Source of the DNA: Proteiniphilum sp. UBA5384
GTDB lineage: Bacteria > Bacteroidota > Bacteroidia > Bacteroidales > Dysgonomonadaceae
Direction: 5' to 3'
Length of the DNA: 64,000 nt
NCBI RefSeq assembly: GCF_002410825.1
Contig: NZ_DHOS01000052.1
Span: 1 to 64,000, forward strand
Within the stretch, counting starts at the first letter, position 1. Each line of letters starts with the position of its first letter. The notes beneath the pieces are model-generated. The model had not been told where the DNA came from, searched no databases, and saw nothing but the letters and a program-made list of their open reading frames with translations. The position numbers and the translations under genes were made by a program. Positions 6,983 to 15,669 of this stretch are shown one piece after another.

Positions 6983-9045
6983 TTTTTCCCTTTTATTTTA
7001 AGTGCTCTTTCCTTTTCGCGTTGTTTTAATTCTCTTTCGCGTTGGCGTTGTCTCTCCTTTATTTCCTTTTCTCTTTGCCTGATCCTTTCTTTACGCTCCC
7101 CTTCCCGCTCTTTCACCGACTGTCTCCTCTCTTTTTGGGAGGCTGTTTCTGTTTGTTGCCGTAACGCTTTGGCGGCATTCTCTTCGAGTCGCTGTTTCAA
7201 TGCTTCGGATGTTTCCCGTTGGGGATTTTGAAACTGCCCGGATGCTGCGGGGATTGCACTTTGGGGTTGCAATACAGGTTCCGGTATGGCAAGGACTTCC
7301 CTTTCCGTTTGTTGAACCGGTTCCGGCATAATTTCCGATGGCGTTTCCAAAGATACAATCTTTTCCGGTTCCTGCTTGTTTTTTTCTTCAAATTCTACCA
7401 TCAATTGATCTCTTTTGGTCAGTTGAAACCCGATTGGTGCAGAACCGATGTTTTTGGCATAGAAAATATTGTATTCATCCAAGCCTCTTCCTTCGCGAAT
7501 CAATTGCAAGTTCTCTTCAGAGATAATGACAGGGGTAATTCCTTCGGAAACGGTGGAGAGGAAAAGGGAATCGGAATATATTATCTCCGTATAGCTGCTT
7601 GCTTCTTCGAAGGAATGGAAGGGTTCGATTTGAATGGCTTCCGATCCCGGGAGGGGAATAGGGGAGACGTTGAACCGACGTAGCTTGAAATGGGAGAAAT
7701 TGAAGTCGGCAGTAGTAAAGACAAGCTGGTTTTTATCGGTTGAACCTGTGGAAAAAGTAAGTAAGAGGTGATGCAGCCCGTTTTTATCCGTACTGAACGG
7801 GATTGGCGGAGCGGTGGTTTGTGTTTGCCACAATCCGTTACGGAGCCGCCATTGCCTATGTAAGGCTGCATTCTCTGCCAGCGTTCTTCCTTCCGAGAAC
7901 CGTTCCGGCGTGCCAATCTTGTTGAGGATTTCCTCGCCGGTTGAGTCGGCAGCGGTAATTATCGATGCTGTCCCCGCTTCCATGCCGGAATCCGGTAGAG
8001 AAGGTTTGAAAGTTTGTGCCAATGAGTCATTTCCTGCTTGCAGGTATATCCGGTAACGACGGTTGAGGAGTGTTGCAGAGTCAGCATCATTCATTTTCTG
8101 TTCCATTTTATGTAGCCGCTGCATGATTTTGCGTTGTTGCTCCCCCGATGTGAGAGCCGACTGCCAGAGAGTGGCATTCAGTACAAGTTCGAAAGGAGTG
8201 CTCAGTCCTTTCACCTCTTCAAATGACCGGTAAGCCATTTTTTTCTCTTCCCCGGTTATGACACAGAGTTGTCCGAGAAGGAATTGTAATCTCTTTTTCC
8301 GGAGATGATCGGTTTCAGTAGTGATCGTTTTACGCAGATGGGGGATTGCTTCCCTGTAATTCTTTTTCCTGATCAGGAAAAAAGTATAATGTTCATCGTA
8401 AAGTTTCTGCAGGTCGGGGGGCAGTTTCTTGTTCCTGAGTGCATAGATTGTTTTCTCCGCCTCGAACCATCTTTCCATTTCGGTATATGTGCGGAGCATC
8501 CAGATTTCAATTTCGTCGGTCAGGAGGTTGTCATTCCTATAGAGGCGCAACATTCCGGAGAAAACGGAGAGTGCTTCGTTATAATCGTTATTTTGTAAAT
8601 AAGCTTTTCCACGTAATAACCATACATTTTTCAGGAACGGGTTGAATTCCTCTTGCCGGAGCCACTGACGGTATTCCTGTGATTGGGCTTTGGACGGATC
8701 TCTACGGGGTTTTGCCGTGATGGAGTGTTCCCGAATGGCCTTTTCGGTTTTTTCAATTACCGGGTCAAAAGGGCCGCCGGGTATTAACTTTTCCGTTTCA
8801 GAGAGGGTAGGATAAAAAGGCAGTAGTTCGGCATAATCCGGATGTAAATCGTCCGATCTGTCTTTCAGTATCTCATTGTAAGCCTCTTCAGCATTAAAAT
8901 AAATATTGTAGCGGGTAGTGAGTTCATGATAAGCGCGCGTGCCACCGGTATTTCTTTTGGCGGAACAGCCTGTAAAAAGAGTAATACAGCATAATAACCA
9001 AAGTATATACTCTGTTTTTCTTCCTGTTTTTTCTTTCAGCAACAC
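6979..9045 (-). CDS. porW: Type IX secretion system TPR lipoprotein PorW/SprE
   Basis: About 688 residues. The lipobox CCITLFTGC is followed by SAKRNTGGTRAYHELTTRYN and a GPFDPVIEKTE region, which I recognise as the start of PorW/SprE-type lipoproteins; TPR helices follow over about residues 100-330 (GKAYLQNNDYNEALSVF and similar). The C-terminus is a long coiled coil of Arg, Glu, Lys and Gln. PorW is needed for type IX secretion of C-terminal-signal cargo across the outer membrane. The open frame extends to 9204 but would overlap the permease gene; I choose GTG at 9045, with an AAGGAG Shine-Dalgarno at 9053-9058 and a proper signal peptide. TTG at 9048 or 9051 is possible. Confidence 0.85.
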   Translation of the reverse strand: MLLKEKTGRKTEYILWLLCCITLFTGCSAKRNTGGTRAYHELTTRYNIYFNAEEAYNEILKDRSDDLHPDYAELLPFYPTLSETEKLIPGGPFDPVIEKTEKAIREHSITAKPRRDPSKAQSQEYRQWLRQEEFNPFLKNVWLLRGKAYLQNNDYNEALSVFSGMLRLYRNDNLLTDEIEIWMLRTYTEMERWFEAEKTIYALRNKKLPPDLQKLYDEHYTFFLIRKKNYREAIPHLRKTITTETDHLRKKRLQFLLGQLCVITGEEKKMAYRSFEEVKGLSTPFELVLNATLWQSALTSGEQQRKIMQRLHKMEQKMNDADSATLLNRRYRIYLQAGNDSLAQTFKPSLPDSGMEAGTASIITAADSTGEEILNKIGTPERFSEGRTLAENAALHRQWRLRNGLWQTQTTAPPIPFSTDKNGLHHLLLTFSTGSTDKNQLVFTTADFNFSHFKLRRFNVSPIPLPGSEAIQIEPFHSFEEASSYTEIIYSDSLFLSTVSEGITPVIISEENLQLIREGRGLDEYNIFYAKNIGSAPIGFQLTKRDQLMVEFEEKNKQEPEKIVSLETPSEIMPEPVQQTEREVLAIPEPVLQPQSAIPAASGQFQNPQRETSEALKQRLEENAAKALRQQTETASQKERRQSVKEREGERKERIRQREKEIKERQRQRERELKQREKERALKIKGKK

Positions 9046-9052
9046 CAACAAT

Positions 9053-9058
9053 CTCCTT
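9053..9058 (-). promoter_or_regulatory. Ribosome binding site of porW
   Basis: On the minus strand this reads AAGGAG, seven bases before the GTG proposed as the porW start. Strong Shine-Dalgarno sites are rare in this genome, so this one helps decide between the long open frame and the internal start. Confidence 0.55.
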
Positions 9059-9083
9059 TTCCGGATTAATTTTCTCTTTTCTG

Positions 9084-9896
9084 TTAACGCCGGAAAAGTG
9101 ATTTTATTGCTTTTGCGATAAAGAACATTATGATAAGTACAAAGATGATAAATGCACCGGAGGGAACATTCAGGTAATAAGAGAGCAATAACCCTGCCAC
9201 ACATCCTGCGAAGCTTAATAGTCCGGAGAGGATAATCATTTTCGAGTAGTTTACAGTAAAAAGGTTGGCAGTCATTTGCGGCACTGTAATCAGCGACATC
9301 AATAGGACAATTCCCACCAGACGGATACTCAGAACAATAGTGACTGCAATGAAGAGCATCATGGTATATTCGATGAATTGTGTCGGAAGTCGGCGCGTAC
9401 GGGCGAACTCGGTGTCGAATGATACGGAAACGATAGAATGGTAGAACAGGATAAAGAAAAATGTCAGGACCACGGATAAAACCACTAAAGCGGCAATATC
9501 ACGGGAGGTGATGGTGAGTATATTTCCGAAAAGATATTCAGAGAGGTTTGGCGCATAGCCGGATGTCAGGAAAGTGAGCACTATCCCGATAGCCATACCC
9601 AACGACCAGAAGACAGCGATGGCAGAATCTTCCCGCACACCTTGTTTTCGTGATAACCATTGGATGCCGAAGGCAGAGAAAACGGAGAAGACCATTGCCG
9701 ACAGAATGGGGGAAAGGCTGAAATAGAATCCTATGCCCAAGCCCCCTAACGAAGCATGGGTGATTCCCCCACTAATGAATACCAGTCGTCGTGTAACAAC
9801 ATATGTGCCGATTATGCCGCAGGCAATGCTTGCAAAGAGACTGCCCCACAGGGCATTCCGGAAAAAGGCATAATCAAGGAGTTCGACGATATTCAT
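9084..9896 (-). CDS. Metal ABC transporter permease (ABC-3 family, ZnuB/TroC-like)
   Basis: 270 residues with about eight hydrophobic helices. It matches the ABC-3 family of inner-membrane permeases for Zn2+, Mn2+ or Fe2+: GSLFASIACGIIGTYVVTRRLVFISGGITHASLGGLGIGF is the characteristic N-terminal segment, and RLVGIVLLMSLITVPQMTA the conserved later helix. The partner ATPase and binding protein are not adjacent, so they must be encoded elsewhere. It starts four bases after the preceding gene and lies 38 bases before the porW start, in a compact minus-strand operon. The metal cannot be assigned. Confidence 0.88.
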   Translation of the reverse strand: MNIVELLDYAFFRNALWGSLFASIACGIIGTYVVTRRLVFISGGITHASLGGLGIGFYFSLSPILSAMVFSVFSAFGIQWLSRKQGVREDSAIAVFWSLGMAIGIVLTFLTSGYAPNLSEYLFGNILTITSRDIAALVVLSVVLTFFFILFYHSIVSVSFDTEFARTRRLPTQFIEYTMMLFIAVTIVLSIRLVGIVLLMSLITVPQMTANLFTVNYSKMIILSGLLSFAGCVAGLLLSYYLNVPSGAFIIFVLIIMFFIAKAIKSLFRR

Positions 9897-9900
9897 CCGT

Positions 9901-10335
9901 TCAGCAGGCGTGCATTTTTTGTGCTCTCAATTCATTCACGAACATCAGTACTTCGTCTTTCAACTGGTCGGGAAGGGAGATATCCCTCATTTGAAGGCTC
10001 CTCACCCAGCGCGGCTTTTCTTCGTCGAGTACAGAATAAAAGATATCACGGAACTCATCGACTTCGCCGGCAGCATAGTTGGCCGAGTCCCGGTGTGCGT
10101 ATCTGTCGAGTTCCTCATCGTCGAAATACTCCGGTTTCTCCACAAAAGCAGCGATCAGGCTATCCCGCTCGCATATTTCATGAGCGCCGCAACAACCGCT
10201 GCCTCCCAGGTCTATTGACGGGGGAGTCGCTTCACGTTCAGTTGTATTTCCTTTTTTCCGTTGTAGGCGGTTAGAAATAGTGAGCGCTACGACGAAAAAG
10301 AGTATAATGCCTGTAAAAAGGAGTAAGCTTTGCAT
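9901..10335 (-). CDS. Conserved membrane-anchored protein, unknown function
   Basis: 144 residues. One N-terminal membrane helix (residues 3-21, LLLFTGIILFFVVALTISN) precedes a cytoplasmic or periplasmic domain with a GSGCCGAHEICERDSL motif; the paired Cys, His and a further Cys could bind a metal, which would fit the metal permease gene four bases downstream. The remainder (FDDEELDRYAHRDSANY, VRSLQMRDISLPDQLKDEV) looks like a conserved Bacteroidales family that is usually found beside transport or aroA genes, though I cannot name it. Six bases downstream of aroA. Confidence 0.7.
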   Translation of the reverse strand: MQSLLLFTGIILFFVVALTISNRLQRKKGNTTEREATPPSIDLGGSGCCGAHEICERDSLIAAFVEKPEYFDDEELDRYAHRDSANYAAGEVDEFRDIFYSVLDEEKPRWVRSLQMRDISLPDQLKDEVLMFVNELRAQKMHAC

Positions 10336-10341
10336 AATATA

Positions 10342-11571
10342 TTACCTTTCCTCAATTGTAAATCCCGCCCGTTCCAGGTCGTTCCAGAAATCAGGGTAGG
10401 ATTTGGATACCACCTTGGGATCGTTGATAGTGAACGGGCCGCATGCGATAGTCCCCGGCGCCAGTGACATTGCCATGCGGTGATCGTCATAGGTGTCGAT
10501 GGCAGGTTCTTTTTCCGGCAAACATCGTTCCCCGTCCCATTCCAACATCCCTATCTCATTTTCTTTAAGGATATAGCCTAATTTCTTTAATTCGTTAATG
10601 AGTGCGGCTACCCTGTCGGTTTCTTTTATCTTCAGGCTTTGTATTCCGGAGAAAAGAAACGGTACACCCATAAAACAACAAGTAGCGGCAAAAGTTTGCG
10701 CCAAGTCGGGTTCATTGACAAAATCATGGAAAAATTTTTTTGTCCTTTTTTTTGTATTCCTTATGACAATGCTGTCCGGTAGGAATTCAGTGGCGACTCC
10801 CAAATCGCTAAAAAGGTTGGTGACGTTGGCATCTCCCTGGAGGCTGTTTTTTCCTAACCCTGCGAGAGTGACTTCTGCTCCGGGGATAAGGGAGACCATC
10901 TCGTACCAGTAGGAAGCGGCAGTCCAGTCAGGTTCCACTACAAATTCTATTGCATTGTAAAGTTGCGGTTTTACGATGATGTCATTGCCATCCCATTTAG
11001 CCTGTACTCCGCATTTCTCCATCATGCTAAGTGTCAATTGAATATAAGGCTTTGATACAATTTCGTTCTCGATATGCATCACCAGCCCGTTTTCCATTCC
11101 GGGGGCTATCATCAACAGGGCCGAAATAAACTGCGAACTGATATTACCGGAGAGGTACACTTCACCACCTTTCAACCTGTGTCCCTTTATTTTCAGGGGG
11201 GGATATCCTTCCCTTTCCAGGTAATCGATTTCGGCTCCCAATGCTACAAGTGTTTCCACCAGCGGGTAAATAGGCCTTTCATGCATCCGTTTGGACCCTT
11301 TGATGATCCATTCACCTTCCATTCCTGCCAGGAAGGCGGTAAGGAACCGCATGGCGGTACCCGCAGCCTTGATGTCGAACTGGTTAGATTTTGAGTTGAA
11401 AGTATCGATAAGCACTTGTGTATCTTCACATTCTGATAAGTTCTTGATGGGATATGGGCTCAAACTCAGTGCGTTCAGGATAAGAGCCCTGTTGCTCATA
11501 CTCTTGGACGCAGGAAGCTGTACAGTACTGCGAAGCGTCTCGGGAGAAGTTATTCTATATTGTAACGGCAT
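10342..11571 (-). CDS. aroA: 3-phosphoshikimate 1-carboxyvinyltransferase (EPSP synthase)
   Basis: 409 residues. Catalyses the sixth step of the shikimate pathway: shikimate-3-phosphate plus phosphoenolpyruvate gives EPSP. Seen: PASKSMSNRALIL (substrate-binding Lys/Ser/Arg near residues 20-32), GTAMRFLTAFLAG (equivalent of the GNAGTAMR loop), DWTAASYW and KETDRVAAL with the catalytic Lys-Glu-x-Asp-Arg. The sequence diverges from the Escherichia coli type, as in other Bacteroidales, and is a little shorter. First gene of the compact operon running down to rdgB. A TATTTTTG -7 element lies upstream at 11663-11670. Confidence 0.93.
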   Translation of the reverse strand: MPLQYRITSPETLRSTVQLPASKSMSNRALILNALSLSPYPIKNLSECEDTQVLIDTFNSKSNQFDIKAAGTAMRFLTAFLAGMEGEWIIKGSKRMHERPIYPLVETLVALGAEIDYLEREGYPPLKIKGHRLKGGEVYLSGNISSQFISALLMIAPGMENGLVMHIENEIVSKPYIQLTLSMMEKCGVQAKWDGNDIIVKPQLYNAIEFVVEPDWTAASYWYEMVSLIPGAEVTLAGLGKNSLQGDANVTNLFSDLGVATEFLPDSIVIRNTKKRTKKFFHDFVNEPDLAQTFAATCCFMGVPFLFSGIQSLKIKETDRVAALINELKKLGYILKENEIGMLEWDGERCLPEKEPAIDTYDDHRMAMSLAPGTIACGPFTINDPKVVSKSYPDFWNDLERAGFTIEER

Positions 11572-11662
11572 GTCAAAGCTATATTTTCACTGTCAGTCAG
11601 ACATATATTCATGTGATCATCATTATTTTTAATGCGATCGTATGTCAATTGCAATAGTGATA

Positions 11663-11670
11663 CAAAAATA
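11663..11670 (-). promoter_or_regulatory. Probable -7 promoter element for aroA operon
   Basis: Minus-strand TATTTTTG fits the TAnnTTTG element of Bacteroidota housekeeping promoters, about 92 bases before the aroA ATG. No clear TTTG -33 box is present at the right distance, so support is partial. The remaining bases between cysS and aroA (11572-11852) show nothing else I can name. Confidence 0.4.
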
Positions 11671-11852
11671 ATACTTTAAATTAAAGGTTGAGCGGTTTCT
11701 TTCCGCTTTTAGGTTGTTTTAATTGATTTAAACTTTTTTCTCTTTCCGGTGAAAGACTTTCTCTTTCAGTGATATGGAACTATCCTGTGATCTTACGCAG
11801 CCAACCCATGCATAAAAATGGGCAGCATGGCGTTTCTCGTTTTTCAGACAGA

Positions 11853-13346
11853 TTAAATCCTCCATTCCACACCATCCCTGGTGTCCTTTATCTCCACGCC
11901 CACCGCTTTCAGTTCATCGCGGATCTTGTCGGAGGTATTCCAGTCCTTGTTTTCCCGGGCTATTTTCCGGATATCGATAATCAAATTCATCAATCCTTCG
12001 ATCACATCGCTTCCTCCCATGCTCTTCGTTTCGTCGCACAACCCCAATACCTCGAAGATAAAGTCATGCATCAGTTTTTTCAACGCTTCGAGGTCACCGG
12101 TGGTAAGGCTTTCTTTCCCATCATTGACGGAGTTGATTATACGTACCCCTTCGAATAGATGAGCTATGAGCATAGGACTGTTAAAGTCATCATTCATCGC
12201 TTCGTAGCATTTTTCTTCCAGTGCGGTTATATCTACGGAGGATGACGGTATTGAAGAGGATGCCGACGGAGATAATTTTTCCAATACCGATAAGCTTTCC
12301 ATCAATTTTTTATATCCTTTTTCGGCGGCCTGCAGTGCTTCATTAGAGAAATCAAGCGTACTCCTATAGTGCGATTGAGCCATAAAAAAGCGTACCGTCA
12401 TCGGAGAATATCCCTTTTCGAGTAACGGATGGTCACCGGTGAATAATTCTTTAGGTAAAAAGCCGTTTCCGGCTGTTTTAGACATCCGTGCCCCATTTAC
12501 CGTCAACATATTGGTATGCATCCAGTACTTTGCCGGTGCGGTGTGGTTGCAGGCATTTGATTGGGCAATCTCGTTGGTGTGATGGGTTGCCTGCAGGTCC
12601 ATGCCTCCGCCGTGTATGTCGAAAGTGGTCCCTAGATATTGGGTGCTCATAGCGGAGCATTCTATATGCCAGCCGGGGAAACCCCATCCCCATGGTGATG
12701 GCCATTGCATCAGGGTTTCCGGTTTTGCCTTGATCCAGAGGGCAAAATCGAGCCGGCCATGTTTTTCGTCTTGCCCGCCCAGTTCACGTGTCCCTTCCAG
12801 CAGGTCTTCCAGCTTCCGGTTCGTGAGTTGGCCATAGTCATGCTCCTTGCTATATTTCTCCACATCAAAATAGACAGAACCATCCACTTCATAAGCGAAT
12901 CCCTCTGCCAGGATCTTTTTAATCATTTCTATCTGTTCGATGATATGCCCTGTAGCGGTGGGTTCAATGTTGGGAGGGAGGGTATTGAAGAGCGCCATTA
13001 CGTTATGGAACCCAATGGTGTATTTCTGTACAACCTCCATCGGCTCCATCTGCTCCAGTCTGGCTCTTTTGGCAAATTTATCGTCGCCCTCATCCCGGTC
13101 ACCTTCCAAATGACCGGCATCGGTAATGTTGCGTACATAGCGTACCTTGTAACCGAGGTATAGCAAATACCGGTATATCATATCGAAGGAGATAAAGGTG
13201 CGGCAATTTCCCAGATGTACATCGTTATATACAGTGGGGCCGCACACATACATCCCTACAAAAGGAGGATGCAATGGCTCAAAAGGTTCTTTTGTTCTAC
13301 TGAGGGTGTTATATATGACCAGTTTTTTTTCCTTTTCGTTGCTCAT
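11853..13346 (-). CDS. cysS: Cysteinyl-tRNA synthetase
   Basis: About 497 residues from ATG at 13346; the open frame extends ten codons further with a TTG but MSNEKEKKLVIYNTL is the natural start. Class I synthetase charging tRNA-Cys. Seen: MYVCGPTVYNDVHLGN (zinc Cys and the HIGH-like HLGN), GWHIECSAMS and HHTNEIAQS (further zinc ligands), and RMSKTAGN as the KMSKS-type loop. The C-terminal anticodon-binding part includes EGLMNLIIDIRKIARENKDWNTSDKIRDEL. Cytoplasmic, essential. It is divergent from the DUF5020 gene, with back-to-back promoters between. Confidence 0.95.
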   Translation of the reverse strand: MSNEKEKKLVIYNTLSRTKEPFEPLHPPFVGMYVCGPTVYNDVHLGNCRTFISFDMIYRYLLYLGYKVRYVRNITDAGHLEGDRDEGDDKFAKRARLEQMEPMEVVQKYTIGFHNVMALFNTLPPNIEPTATGHIIEQIEMIKKILAEGFAYEVDGSVYFDVEKYSKEHDYGQLTNRKLEDLLEGTRELGGQDEKHGRLDFALWIKAKPETLMQWPSPWGWGFPGWHIECSAMSTQYLGTTFDIHGGGMDLQATHHTNEIAQSNACNHTAPAKYWMHTNMLTVNGARMSKTAGNGFLPKELFTGDHPLLEKGYSPMTVRFFMAQSHYRSTLDFSNEALQAAEKGYKKLMESLSVLEKLSPSASSSIPSSSVDITALEEKCYEAMNDDFNSPMLIAHLFEGVRIINSVNDGKESLTTGDLEALKKLMHDFIFEVLGLCDETKSMGGSDVIEGLMNLIIDIRKIARENKDWNTSDKIRDELKAVGVEIKDTRDGVEWRI

Positions 13347-13373
13347 AACAAATGATAATTTTTTATGGAGAGA

Positions 13374-13404
13374 CAAAAATACAAATTAAAACTAATGTGC
13401 CAAT
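13374..13404 (-). promoter_or_regulatory. Probable cysS promoter
   Basis: On the minus strand a TATTTTTG -7 element (13374-13381) is preceded, 19 bases away, by ATTG (13401-13404), close to the TTTG -33 consensus. It lies about 30 bases before the cysS ATG. Confidence 0.5.
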
Positions 13405-13470
13405 GTGACTCACGATAATAATGAGAATAAAAAAGAAGTGCATTTATGGTGTTGCGTTGCATATTTTTAA

Positions 13471-13478
13471 TATTTTTG
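13471..13478 (+). promoter_or_regulatory. Probable -7 promoter element for DUF5020/NCS2 operon
   Basis: TATTTTTG matches TAnnTTTG and lies about 45 bases before the start at 13523. The -33 box is poorly conserved (TGGT/GTTG region at 13447-13454). Confidence 0.45.
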
Positions 13479-13522
13479 CGACTTCTTTTGGATTATCTTA
13501 ATTATTAAAACAAAAAGTCTTT

Positions 13523-14245
13523 ATGGTACGAAACATTGTTCTATTCGTTGCGATCATGTGTGCGACAGCGACTATTCAGGCGCAGAATCTACAGCTACAC
13601 TTCGATCCACGTCATTCACTGTATGGAGATAAGGTATTTACACCAATCAATTATTTGACTGCCACTTTTGAGATGTTTAAACCTGACCAGTGGGGGAATA
13701 CTTTCATGTTCGTGGATATTGATTTCAGTTTTGATAAAAGGAATCCGGGATTGGCTTATACTGAAATTGCCCGTGAGTTTAAAATTGGTGATTTTCCCTT
13801 GCTGCCCCATATTGAATATAATGGTGGTTTAGGATTAGTGAGGGCGACAGATGGTGGTTTCTCCATTCCCAGTTCTTATCTTGGAGGGGTGGGTTATCCC
13901 TTTCAGTTGGGAAACTTCTTCCTGAGCACTTATGTAGCTTATAAACTGAATGCTTTTGAGAAGACAAGCCATGATGCGCAATGGACCGTTACGTGGAACT
14001 CTACCCTTGCAAGCGGAAAACTTTCATTGGCCGGTTTCCTGGATATCTGGAGTGAAAACAAAAATCGTCTGGGAACAGGAGATGAAAAGGGTAAAAAGAT
14101 GGTTTTATTGAGCGAACCGCAAATATGGTATAACATTACTTCCCAACTTGCAGTCGGTAGCGAGGTGGAGGTAAGTTATAATTTTGTGGCCGGTACCGAA
14201 AAATTTTATGCTATCCCCACGGTAGCCACCAAATGGAATTTTTAA
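13523..14245 (+). CDS. DUF5020 outer-membrane protein (Tsx-like channel)
   Basis: 240 residues with a signal peptide ending at TIQAQN. The mature chain is a series of barrel strands (FMFVDIDFSF, LPHIEYNGGLGL, FFLSTYVAYKL, WTVTWNST, LAVGSEVEVSYNF) and ends in Phe (ATKWNF), as outer-membrane proteins do. It matches what I know of the DUF5020 family, a relative of the nucleoside channel Tsx. The purine permease gene starts 18 bases after its stop, so the pair probably moves nucleosides or nucleobases across the outer and then the inner membrane. The substrate is inferred from the neighbour, not from residues. Confidence 0.82.
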   Translation: MVRNIVLFVAIMCATATIQAQNLQLHFDPRHSLYGDKVFTPINYLTATFEMFKPDQWGNTFMFVDIDFSFDKRNPGLAYTEIAREFKIGDFPLLPHIEYNGGLGLVRATDGGFSIPSSYLGGVGYPFQLGNFFLSTYVAYKLNAFEKTSHDAQWTVTWNSTLASGKLSLAGFLDIWSENKNRLGTGDEKGKKMVLLSEPQIWYNITSQLAVGSEVEVSYNFVAGTEKFYAIPTVATKWNF

Positions 14246-14263
14246 TATAACTCCCAAACAATC

Positions 14264-15574
14264 ATGCTGGAAAAAATATTCAAATTAAAGCAAAATAAGA
14301 CAACCGTACGAACGGAACTTGTAGCAGGGCTGATTACTTTTCTCACTATGTCTTATATCTTAGTGGTAAACCCCAATATTCTGGGTGCAACAGGAATGGA
14401 CAAGGAGGCCCTTTTTACCGCAACCGCGCTTGCCGCGGTTTTGGGCACACTTTTTATGGCATTTATTCCCAACCTGCCGGTGGCTCAGGCACCCGGGATG
14501 GGGCTCAACTCCTTTTTTGCGTTTTCAGTGGTAATAGGCCTGGGATATTCTTGGCAAATGGCTTTAACAGCCGTTTTTATTGAAGGTATCATATTTATTA
14601 TCCTTACCTTTTTTAATGTCCGCGAGTTGATCGTGAAGAGCATCCCGTCTACCATTAAAAATGCTATTCCTGTAGGGATCGGCTTGTTTATTACTCTGCT
14701 GGGATTACAAAATGCAGGCCTGATAGTGAAAGATGAAAATACGATGGTTACCCTCGGTGCCATGTCAAATCATCATGTATGGGTAGCTCTGCTGGGACTT
14801 ATCCTCACAGCAGTACTTTATTATAAGAAAATACATGGTGCTTTCCTGATAGGGATTGCAGCCGCTACCATTTTTGCCATTACCCTTGGAGAAGTCCGGC
14901 TGCCGGAAGGAAGTTTGGTATCTCTTCCTCCTGATATCTCACCCATTTTTGTGAAATTTGAGTGGTCGAATATCTTTAGCCTCGACATGCTGATTGTGGT
15001 ATTCACTTTCCTCTTCGTGAATTTGTTCGATACCATTGGCACATTGCTTGGGGTAACTTCGAAAATAGGTATTACCGATGAACACGGTGATTTTCCGCAA
15101 ATCAAACGTGCCCTTTTTGCTGATGCACTTGGTACTACTTTCGGCGCACTGTTGGGAACCAGTACCGTAACTTCTTATGTGGAGAGTGCTTCTGGAGTAG
15201 CTGTAGGGGGACGTACAGGACTGACCGCCGTTTCTACTGCGGCGATGTTTGCATTGGCATTGTTCTTTGCCCCGCTTTTCCTGATGGTACCGGCTTCGGC
15301 TACTGCTCCCGCTTTGATTTTGGTGGGATTATTTATGATTACCTCTGTCGTGAAAATCAATTTTGATGATATGACTGAGGCGTTGCCTGCGTTCCTCACT
15401 ATTGTGATGATGCCTTTTGCTTTCAGTATTGCCCAGGGAATTGTTTTTGGTATGCTTTCTTTTGTATTACTGAAAGCATTGAGTGGAAAGTTCAGGCATA
15501 TATCCATCACCATGTGGGTAATCTTTGTATTATTTATCGTGAAGATGGTACTGGATGCAATGAATGTGTTATAA
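14264..15574 (+). CDS. NCS2 family purine permease (AzgA/GhxP-like)
   Basis: 436 residues, about twelve to fourteen membrane segments. Seen: ELVAGLITFLTMSYILVVNP at the start, PVAQAPGMGLNSFFAF (the nucleobase-contacting NAPGMGLN-type motif, about residues 73-86), TIGTLLGVTSKIG and LGTSTVTSYVESASGVAVGGRTGLT near residue 305. This is the guanine/hypoxanthine/adenine branch of the NCS2 family (PbuG, AzgA, GhxP), working as a proton symporter in the inner membrane. Co-transcribed with the DUF5020 outer-membrane protein. Confidence 0.92.
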   Translation: MLEKIFKLKQNKTTVRTELVAGLITFLTMSYILVVNPNILGATGMDKEALFTATALAAVLGTLFMAFIPNLPVAQAPGMGLNSFFAFSVVIGLGYSWQMALTAVFIEGIIFIILTFFNVRELIVKSIPSTIKNAIPVGIGLFITLLGLQNAGLIVKDENTMVTLGAMSNHHVWVALLGLILTAVLYYKKIHGAFLIGIAAATIFAITLGEVRLPEGSLVSLPPDISPIFVKFEWSNIFSLDMLIVVFTFLFVNLFDTIGTLLGVTSKIGITDEHGDFPQIKRALFADALGTTFGALLGTSTVTSYVESASGVAVGGRTGLTAVSTAAMFALALFFAPLFLMVPASATAPALILVGLFMITSVVKINFDDMTEALPAFLTIVMMPFAFSIAQGIVFGMLSFVLLKALSGKFRHISITMWVIFVLFIVKMVLDAMNVL

Positions 15575-15598
15575 ACTGCCAAGCAATGGGTGTAATCG

Positions 15599-15630
15599 TT
15601 TGTGTATGTCGGCCGAAATGACTATTTTTG
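15599..15630 (+). promoter_or_regulatory. efp promoter
   Basis: TTTG at 15599-15602 and TATTTTTG at 15623-15630 with a 20-base spacer: a full match to the Bacteroidota -33/-7 consensus. The leader to the efp start is about 35 bases. Confidence 0.7.
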
Positions 15631-15669
15631 CGCCCTAAATCAATATAAAATCATAATAATAAATAGCTT

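Noticed and set aside
9046..9204. N-terminal extension of porW that would overlap the metal permease gene
   Set aside because: The extension lacks a signal peptide in front of the lipobox and overlaps 120 bases of a clear gene; GTG at 9045 has a good ribosome site.
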